Source of the DNA: Manihot esculenta
Taxonomy: Eukaryota; Streptophyta; Magnoliopsida; Malpighiales; Euphorbiaceae
Direction of reading: 5' to 3'
Length of the DNA: 64,000 bases
Assembly (NCBI RefSeq): GCF_001659605.2
Contig: NC_035172.2
Coordinates: forward strand, 20,213,051 to 20,277,050
Shown: in pieces, positions 56,524 through 64,000 of the stretch
Position numbering within the stretch: position 1 is the stretch's first letter
How the letters are laid out: each line of letters begins with the position of its first letter
The notes under the pieces: model-generated
Told to the model about the DNA's origin: nothing
The model's database searches: none
Seen by the model: the letters and a program-made list of their open reading frames with translations, nothing else
Made by a program: the position numbers and the translations under genes

Positions 56524-57546
56524 ATGGATGAGATAAGTAGATCTGATCTTTCTTTTCTGACGTCTTTTATGAAAGATTTTGCCATAGGACTAGTTCAACA
56601 GGTCCAAGCATCCCAGCCACCAATACCTTGTAGGATCTGTGGATATGTGGAACACCCAACTGATCAATGTCCTACACTTTATCAGTATGACCAACAAGTG
56701 CATGCATATGGAGGATTCTATGAACAGCCAAGACATGATCCCTACCATAACACATGCGATCCATATTGGGAAGACCAACCGAACTATGGCTACGCTGAGG
56801 CTAACAACTACCAAGATTATCAAAATTATCAAGCCCAAACAGCACCTCCAAGTTCTAATATGCACCTTGCAGAGAAGATGAGGACATTGGCGATTTCCGT
56901 GCAAAATCTCCAACAGCAGATGGATCAAGTAGTCACCTCAATGAATGCAATCATATTAAGAAGAGAGGAAGAGTTTCAAGATGATGAAAGTTCGCAAGTT
57001 CAAGAACAAGCTGCTGAAGAGAAACAACCAGAAAACTGTTTGTCCAAACAAACTGGTCAAACAGAACCTGTTGTTGATTTAGATGTCATTGATTATTTGA
57101 GCAAATATGTTTTTTATATGAATCAAGATGATATTCTGAACAATAATCCTTACAGGGAAGAGAGCCAGAAAGAGCCAGAACTAAAAGAAACTGATTGTTG
57201 CATCCAACAGGTGGACTGCAGCCATGCGCAGAATGAACAGAAGCAGATCGCACCACTTCAGCTTGGTGCGCAGATCAACCTTACGCAAGACAGTCCTACA
57301 ACACTTCCAATTGCACCTCTTCAGATCAGCCTTGCGCAGACTGAAACCACCATCTTTCGGCCGCCGAACTCCACCACCTTTCGGCCGCCGAACCTCTCAC
57401 CACAGCTTCCATCGCATGAAACTCCTTCCAGTCATCCCTTTCAGGCAGATCTTGCACAAAAGGAGCAAACTGAAACCAATTCAGCCATGGATCCAACACA
57501 AATAGCCCATGCTCACAAAAGAACAAATGGTATTCCAAGCACCTAA
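56524..57546 (+). CDS. Gag C-terminus plus linker of element C (340 aa)
   Basis: The open frame starts MDEISRSDLSF. It holds a CCHC zinc knuckle at about residues 37-50 (CRICGYVEHPTDQC) and a Tyr/Asn/Gln-rich stretch aligned with the end of Athila-1 Gag. A predicted coiled segment follows (LAISVQNLQQQMDQVVTSM). The rest, from about residue 185, aligns with the Athila-1 linker (NNNPYREESQKEPELKETDC) with repeated APLQ motifs. Residues FRPPN occur twice (57354-57395), encoded by two TTCGGCCGCCGAA palindromes that Athila-1 lacks. The Gag core is absent, so it cannot form a particle alone. A zinc knuckle protein could still bind element RNA. That role is inferred. Confidence 0.7.
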   Translation: MDEISRSDLSFLTSFMKDFAIGLVQQVQASQPPIPCRICGYVEHPTDQCPTLYQYDQQVHAYGGFYEQPRHDPYHNTCDPYWEDQPNYGYAEANNYQDYQNYQAQTAPPSSNMHLAEKMRTLAISVQNLQQQMDQVVTSMNAIILRREEEFQDDESSQVQEQAAEEKQPENCLSKQTGQTEPVVDLDVIDYLSKYVFYMNQDDILNNNPYREESQKEPELKETDCCIQQVDCSHAQNEQKQIAPLQLGAQINLTQDSPTTLPIAPLQISLAQTETTIFRPPNSTTFRPPNLSPQLPSHETPSSHPFQADLAQKEQTETNSAMDPTQIAHAHKRTNGIPST

Positions 57547-57841
57547 ACCAAAGGACCATGCAAACCAATGCCTTCCCAAACATCCGGATAAGGTAGAGTT
57601 TGTTTTGCCTGAATTAAGTACTGAATTGCAGCTAGGTATGGAGAAATATCAATTGAAGTTGGAAGTGCTCAAAAATGCAAACATAAGGGCCAGAGGCACA
57701 CCTCATCTGAAAGAGGAGAAGCTAATCATGTTGTTTCATGAGTACATGGAGAAAATAGGATGGGCTATGACAAAATCAAAGGGAGTGCTACACTTTTTAC
57801 TCAATACAGTTGGGACTCTTTTCCCTTCTCCAATTACTTGA
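57509..57841 (+). CDS. Short unidentified frame in element C (110 aa)
   Basis: The frame overlaps the end of the previous one by 38 bases in another frame. From about residue 13 it reads KPKDHANQCLPKHPDKVEFVLPELSTELQLGMEKY and later LIMLFHEYMEKIGWAMTK. I recognise no domain. It may be a remnant of the region after integrase in Athila elements. It could be a chance frame. Confidence 0.35.
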   Translation: MLTKEQMVFQAPKPKDHANQCLPKHPDKVEFVLPELSTELQLGMEKYQLKLEVLKNANIRARGTPHLKEEKLIMLFHEYMEKIGWAMTKSKGVLHFLLNTVGTLFPSPIT

Positions 57842-58829
57842 GCCTTGATCAAGTGGATTGCACCATGCACACCACACCCAGGGAAGTACTCAGTTTCTTT
57901 TGCATTTTAATAATTCCTATACATTGAGGACAATGCATGATTTAGGTGTGGGGGTGCATATTTCTGAATTTTTAATTTTTGCTTTAGTTTTCAGTTTGAA
58001 TTTTTTTTTTTCATTTTGAGTGTGATTTTTTTTCATTTTTTTTCATTTTTCCACAGCTTCTCGTTTGTGTTTTGATTTGCTATACTCAAACTCATGAATT
58101 ATGTTGGATGAGTTTTTCTTTCCATGACCCCATTGATGTGATGACTCTTTAAACTTATGTTGAATCAATTGCAGTGAGTTGTATTCATGTTTGAGAATTA
58201 CCTTTTGAATTGAATTTTTGAGTTTGCCATGGTGAAAAATATATTGATGACACTCATTAGAGAGAATGAATTGAAAATTGTGTGAATGAACTTAACATGA
58301 CTTGATTTAGCAATTGTTGTTGATTTGCCCAAATCATTGAGAGAAAGAAATTCACAAAGGCTTAGACTTCAAAAGCACAAATTGAAAACTGTTCCAATGG
58401 TCAAAAGACTATGAACAGAGCTAGTAGCCACTTGGACAGGTGACCAACTGAGTAACTGGGGGTGGGTATCACAAATATCTACCTTCACGTCAAAAGGTTG
58501 GTGACTTGTTCAAGCAAAATTAAAAGTGCAAAAAGCTGAATAAAGTACTTCAAGGTAAGGGCAAGTCACTCTGAAAGCTAGAAAAAGTCATATCAAAACA
58601 AACATGTGCATGTATGCTCTCTTGAGGAAAACAAATCCTAGCCATGGTAAGTAAAGGGAAACAAGGAAAGGAGGTGAGTAATCTTCTTGCATATATTCTT
58701 CACTGCAATGATTCAAAATATGGGTCTAAAGTTAAGAGCTTAAGTGAAAATAAGGATCTAGAGTGAGAAAGTTTATTTGACTATGTTTATTTACTTGAGG
58801 ACAAGCAAAACACAAGGTGTGGGGGTATT
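57842..58829 (+). other. Non-coding 3' region of element C
   Basis: No frame is seen. GAGGACAATGCATGATTTAGG-GTGGGGGTG-type sequence near 57917-57955 resembles an Athila polypurine tract context, and a second copy (TTGAGGACAAGC, GGTGTGGGGGT) near 58793-58827 borders the 3' LTR. T-rich runs lie at 57995-58050. Confidence 0.6.
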
Positions 58830-60698
58830 TGATAGAGCATATTTTAGTCCATATTATCATGATCTTATTGATGTTTATTTACACATTTTCTATCTAATTC
58901 TGTGGTTTTAATCATGTTTTGCAGATATTAGGTGTAAAGAGACAATCTGGAAAAAATGCTCTTAAAATTTGCCAAAAAGTGTCAAATATGGAAAGTGCCA
59001 AAAAAGGAAAGTTTTCAAATATGGAAAGTGCTAAATAAGGAAAGTTTTCTGATAAGGAAAGTGCCAGAAAAGAAAAGCGCAATCAACAAATTCTTTGAAA
59101 TTCAAATTGCAGATTCTTCTTTCCTTATTCAAAGGTGAAGCCAATTATGGAAAGTGTCAAATAAGGAAAGTTTTCAGAAAAGGAAAGTCCTCAAATAAGG
59201 GAAGTGCAGAAGCAAAAGCAAATAAGAAAAGCTCAGTCAGAAGATTATTTGAAATTTAAATCGCAGATCTTTCTTTCCTTATTCAAAGATGTGCACACAC
59301 TGCAGCAGTCATATCTTCCTATTTAGGCAGCAAGATCTCATGAAGACGCACTTGCCTCTTCTTCATTCAGCATTCAAAATTCAAATGAAGGCTCCACCTA
59401 AAAAGGAAAGATTGGACAGATTTCTTTCCCTTCTGCATTCAATGACTGCGCTCCACTTCCTCTTCTACAATCCACGCGCATCCTTCCTATTCTGAAGCCT
59501 GATCCGCTCGCCTCATTCCTTCTAGAGAATTTGCAACGCGATTCCTTCCTTTTCAGCACTTTGGGCAGCCTCTTCACTAATTAGGAAGCAAGTAAGACCT
59601 AGGGCAGCACTTTCAACTATAAAAAGACACATAAGGAGCCTCCACACAACCTTTACACACCACCTTGGAGACACTTGTGAAATTCACATCTATTCTTCTA
59701 CCGTTCTTCTTTTATTTTATTTTTAGTTTTGGTTTTGTTTCAGCCATGAGAGGCTGAAACCTTTTATTCTAGTTGAAGATTAGGTGATGCTTTAGTTGTT
59801 TTATGGATTGGGAGACTTGATCAAACATTGTTTATCTTTTGTTATTCAATATTCATACGATCTCATGCTTAATTCCATTGTTGCTTTGTTGTTTTGATCA
59901 ATATGGCCAATTAATTCTTGATTGCAAGGTAATAATATGTTAGTTTGGGTGATTTAAGTCCGTAATTGCTTGGATTATTCAAACATAAGAACACTTGGTG
60001 TAAAAACCAAGGAAATTGTATGATCTAGCAACATCTCATGCGTTTGAGTAGTTAGGATTGGATCTCTCTCTTTCTTCATGCAATTAACAATTGTTTGATA
60101 CCTTAGGCCCAAGGACGTTCCTTGGCAATTTGTTAATTAGTAATTAATTAGAGGACGTTCCCTAATTTGTTTAATCATATGGAGAGACATGGTGGTGAGA
60201 AGCGTCTTCCATCTCCATAACTAATCTATTGAATCAATCAAAAGAAACTAAGTGTCAATGCTCAATCCCAACAACTGAAGTGGATCCAATTCTTCAACTA
60301 GAGCTTTCTTATCATTTATTTATTTTTTTTATTATTCGCTTATTTTAATTGTTTTCAGTAGTTTGTTAATCAAATCAATCTCAAACCCCCCATTTTACTT
60401 TTACTGCAATTTATTTTTATTCCGCTTTCAGTTTATCTCATTTTCAGTTTTATCTCGTTTCAGTTTATTTTGCTTTCCGTTTATTTCTCTTTCAGTTTTA
60501 TCTCGTTTCAGTTTATCTCATTTTCAGTTTTCTTCTTTTTCAGTTTATTTTTGTTTTAGTTTATTTTATTGGTCTTGATAAGGAAAATAGGTAAGTTCTC
60601 AATTCCCTGTGGATTCGATCCTTTCACCACTATCTGCAGTTGTAAATTGTTGATAACCAGAAAGATTATTTTTGACCGGTTTCGACAATCGCGAGTCA
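58830..60698 (+). repeat. 3' LTR of element C (1869 bp)
   Basis: It begins TGATAGAGCATATT and ends CGACAATCGCGAGTCA. It aligns with 54439-56298 throughout with scattered substitutions, so the insertion is older than D and A. Confidence 0.93.
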
Positions 60699-60703
60699 GT
60701 TGT

Positions 60704-61708
60704 TGATTCTTTAGATTTGAAAGTGACAGTTGTCTTCATGGTCTGGATCATGTGGCTTATTTGTCTAGGTTGAGTGCACGATATCTTTGCTCTCTTCTTA
60801 CTTGCCGTGCTGACCAGTCAGGTCCAAGACCTTGTTTGGCAAAAATTAGTTCGAGTAATATAGCAATGCCTTGACGAGCTTACTGGCATTTTCTTCCCTT
60901 GTCGGGCATTCTCTAGCCCTTACTAGTTTACAACACTTTCTCGCCCTGTCGAGCTTTTGAGCATTTTCTAGCGTTGCTTCCGAGCATTTTTCTCTCCCTG
61001 TCGAGATTCTGGGCATTCTCTAGTCTTTGTGAGCTCCCTGGTTTTTTACAGTCCTAACGGGCTTATTGGCCTTTTACAGCCCTGATGGGCTTATGTGTAT
61101 TTTTACAGCCCCAACGAGCTTTCGAGCTTTCAAGCTTTCTTTAGCCCTAATGAGTTTTCTAGCATCGAATTCCTCTTTGAGCTTCCGGGCATTTTTTTAG
61201 CCCTTATGAGCTCCTTGGCTTTTCCAGTCCTTATGTGATTTTGGGCTTTCTCTAGTCCTAATGAGTTTTTCTGGCATTAAAAGCCTTTGTAATATTCTGG
61301 ACATTTTTCTAGCCCTTATGAGCTCTTTGGCTTTTCCCAGCCTTGACGAGCTTCCAGACATTTTTTAGGCCTAGCATCCTTTCAGGGATCAAATGTCTTA
61401 GAAACTTCTCATGAAGCAAGACTAACACCCGATAGGACGGCCTGGCATGTACCCGCCTTAAGGCTTGGCATCAAATTCCTTAGGATCTTTTGATGATGCT
61501 GGACCCACACTCGGTTATCAAATGCCTTATTATACTGGACCAATGCCCGAATGGCCTTGTGGCCTTTTAGTAGGATTGACACCCGGATGATCTAGCAGAA
61601 CTCCCCTTGTGACCTAACATGAGATTCCTTGTTATGTGGGACCTCTGCCCGCATGGCTTTGCTAATGCCCCTTAATATGTGTGGGACCCATGCTCGGAGG
61701 GCTTTGTG
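60704..61708. repeat. Unassigned region with degenerate 25-35 bp tandem repeats
   Basis: From about 60870 to 61390 a loose unit recurs: T-rich plus (C)AGCCC(T)NATGAGCT(T), then TNGGC or CGGGC, for example near 61070, 61100, 61200, 61320 and 61345. From 61400 to 61700 another loose pattern holds GGACC(C)ANGCCCG. No protein is visible. This is probably an old element's LTR or an eroded minisatellite. Confidence 0.55.
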
Positions 61709-63975
61709 TGTAATACCCGGCTAGACTCCGGTATCGGAATTCCTACCGTCCGGTGGAATCTCGGGTGTTGGACACCTCTAGTAGGGTAGAAACATGTTTT
61801 CATAAAATGTTTTAATGTATTTCATGATTTTAAGTAAAAAGGAAATGAGTTTTTGCATAAAAACAACCTTGGAGGAAAACTCAGGTTCGGCCGCCGAACA
61901 TGCATGCACTTCGGGGAGTGCTTTAGGCCCCCGAAAGCATAAGTGAGGGAAATCCAGGTTCGGCCGCCGAACATGGCATGCATGCGGAGGCACTTTCGGC
62001 TCCCGAACGTGGCCTGGCCAGCCACCTATAAAAGGGTCCCTTAGCAAAAAACGGGCGAGCTTTTTCCCCATTTTCGGCCAAGGTGAGCTCTCCGCCGCCC
62101 CTCACCGATCTTGAGTTCTTTCCTTCAAATCTTTCTCGATTTTCATTTGTTTTACCCTTGTTTTGAAGATTTTGAGCATTTGAGCAAGTTTTGGAGCTTG
62201 GAGGTTCAAGGAACTCTCTCTCTCCCATTTTCCAAGCTAGGATCGTTCACCTCTCGATCTTCAAGAGGTAAGGGTCGATCTTAAGCTTATGGCATGTTTT
62301 AAGTAAATTTTAAGTAGATCTATGGGGTAGAATGCATGTTTAGCTCATGGTTAGGTTTATGGGTTTAATATGTGTTTGTGAACAATGTGAGTTGTTTGAT
62401 GTGTTGTAGTTGGGGTTTTGATGGTTTGAAGCCCCTAGGAACTTGTATGCTTGTTTGTGTATGATTGGGAATGTTGTAGAATAGGTTTATGCATGTTTGG
62501 TTGGTTTTGGGAGACAAATGTGCATGAGGAACCAAGTTTCTGCCCTTTGGCAGAAACCAGGTTCGGCAGCCGAAGGACTTTCGGCCGCCGAACCTGTCTG
62601 GGAGGCAAGCCTTTCGGCTGCCGAAGCCTGCCCCCGAAAGAGGACTTTCGTCTCTGTCTGGGAGTTTCGGCCGCCGAACATGCATGAGTTTCGTCTCTGT
62701 TTGGGAATTTCGGCCGCCGAAGGTGCCGCCGAACCTGCCTCACTTTCGGCTCTGGAGGGACTTTCGGCCGCCGAACCTGCCGCTGAAAGTGCCCTGTCCA
62801 GCCTTCTTTTACATGTTTTTCTATGATTGTTTCATGATGTTTTAGGGGGTTTTTGGGGAGTAGTTTAGAGTTATGTTCATGTATGTTTGGTCCCTCATTT
62901 GAGTCCACCTGTGTAGGTTCGGACCCGAGGAACCGAGGACCCCAGCAGTGAGTCAGTTGCCCCAGTGTCTGGTCAGAGCTATCCAGAGGTGAGTGGAATA
63001 ACTCATTATGTTTTAAAGCAAATAATGGACATTTTAGCATGATTCACGCATCATGAATGCCATGAGATGTACTAGGTTGTTGCATTAGAATTCACGAATA
63101 TGTTGCATTGCATACTTTATTGTTGATTGATGTGGATGAACGTTGGATGATCCATAGCCCTCAATCTATGATGTGACGATGTGATATGTACGGTACGGAA
63201 TGTAAGACCAGTGGGACCCATTCTACGTTCGCTGGCACTATGTAAGAGGAAGACCAGGACCCATTCTACGTTCTAGCACAGTTGGACTGTTATGTTATGC
63301 TATGTTATGTAAGAGAAAGACCAGGACCCATTCTACGTTCTGGCACAGTTGGACTATGTAGAGGGCTATTGGTGACAAGTTCATCCTTGATGTGATTTGC
63401 TGTGATGTGATGCATTCCATGTTATCATATGTTTTAAATGTTTTATTATTCTGCTCACTGGGCTCTAGTAGCTCACCCCTCTCCCTAATTCCCCAGGTTT
63501 GCAGGTACAGGGTAGACCAGGAGGTCCGCAAGAGTAATGAAGTCATGTGCTTGTAATAGATAGAGTGTGGACATGATAAATTGTAAAATGATGTAATGTA
63601 TGTAATGATAATTGAGGATTAGAGATTGTGCTTAACCCAATGTGTAAGGCATCCCTTTTTATACATGATCTTAGATGTTATGTGATGTTTATGTAAACCA
63701 ACTCAACTTATGTTGTATCGCCCATTGGGGCATTGATGAGATCCCACAGAGGGGTCAATGCTTATGATTATGTCTATGTACAGTGCATGCACAGGTTGAG
63801 TTTGGTGTATGATAGAATGTATGAAAGGAAAAGTTTTAATTTTTACGTATGTTGTTGATCACGTACGGGATTAAACAGGTTTACAGGTTGTATGTTAGGC
63901 TTGCTACGGGTCCCGGCGGCCTTAAGCCGACCTGGATCCTAGCGCCGGTAGCGGTCCGATTTTCGGGTCGTTACA
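61709..63975 (+). mobile_element. Solo chromovirus LTR F (2267 bp)
   Basis: A single LTR, closest to that of D, runs from TGTAATACCCGG to GTCGTTACA. It is flanked by TTGTG at 61704-61708 and 63976-63980, so it is a true solo LTR and not an element cut by the window edge. It keeps upstream palindromes at 61886, 61959 and 61995 (last one imperfect), a TATA box at 62027 and a downstream cluster at 62562-62800. U5 repeats lie at about 63205-63345. Splice-like sites are at 62083, 62268, 62915-62916, 62989 and 63503-63504. Confidence 0.95.
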
Positions 63976-64000
63976 TTGTGCCTGTTTATGAATGTTTATT
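63976..64000. other. TSD of F and flank
   Basis: TTGTG, the right target duplication of F, is followed by 20 bases of unassigned flank. Confidence 0.8.

Larger units (their letters stand above)
54439..60698 (+). mobile_element. Non-autonomous Athila derivative C
   Basis: This 6.3-kb element has LTRs of 1860 and 1869 bp, an Asp-tRNA-type primer site, and a 2.5-kb interior with only the end of gag and a linker. A polypurine tract (AAGGTGTGGGGGTATT, about 58814-58829) precedes the 3' LTR. Perfect GTTGT duplications lie at 54434-54438 and 60699-60703. It lacks the gag core, protease, RT, RNase H and integrase, so it must have been copied by proteins of a related Athila. Confidence 0.92.

Noticed and set aside
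62497..62826. Proteins rich in SAAE, RRPN or FGGR across LTRs
   Set aside because: These are translations of the TTCGGCCGCCGAA arrays in various frames, not genes.

Overview
This window is plant nuclear DNA made almost entirely of nested LTR retrotransposons. I found no host gene, rRNA, tRNA gene or CRISPR array. Primer sites matching plant initiator-Met tRNA, Ty3/gypsy chromovirus, Athila and Tat-type proteins and a Ty1/copia element point to a flowering plant, most likely a eudicot. Euphorbiaceae (cassava or rubber tree) is my guess from memory of similar repeats, with low confidence. The setting is probably heterochromatic or pericentromeric.

Layout. The oldest layer is a decayed minus-strand Tat-like Ty3/gypsy reverse transcriptase, seen at 24640-24890 and continued at 43106-43340. 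A minus-strand Ty1/copia element (24891-43105) interrupts it. A minus-strand Athila element (Athila-1, 9673-24629) abuts its other side. The copia element is split by chromovirus D (29629-39525, TSD ATTTC). Athila-1 is split inside its integrase by chromovirus B (10036-19769, TSD TCTAC). Its left part ends against a plus-strand Athila LTR (8251-9672), which is itself cut by chromovirus A (1-8250, TSD TTTAG on the right). To the right lie chromovirus E (44353-53984, TSD TTTGA), a short non-autonomous Athila derivative C (54439-60698, TSD GTTGT) and a solo chromovirus LTR, F (61709-63975, TSD TTGTG). The gaps 43341-44352, 53990-54433 and 60704-61708 hold old unassigned sequence.

The chromoviruses A, B, D, E and F form one superfamily with LTRs of about 2.1-2.3 kb. 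All start TGTAATA (or close variants) and end in a conserved GTTACA block. Intact copies have gag (Tyr/Pro-rich N-terminus, two zinc knuckles), protease, RT, RNase H, integrase and a C-terminal chromodomain in one frame. D is nearly intact, with one UAG. B is full length with six stops. E is badly decayed. A is an internal ruin with almost identical LTRs, so it probably moved recently using proteins made by relatives such as D.

The most interesting signal is in the LTRs. Each carries two clusters of a 13-bp palindrome, TTCGGC-N-GCCGAA, whose centre base varies while the arms are kept. One cluster lies just upstream of the TATA box and the other lies downstream in R-U5. The same motif also occurs three times (plus one degenerate copy) in the unrelated Athila derivative C, twice in frame inside its reading frame. 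All chromovirus LTRs also share aligned splice-like sites (AG|GTAAG, TGTAG|G, AGAG|GTGAGT, TTGCAG|G). These predict a 68-102 nt internal exon, exactly 72 nt in D, E and F, between two introns of 500-690 nt. One predicted intron contains the second palindrome cluster and the other contains tandem CCAGG...CCTGG stem-loops.
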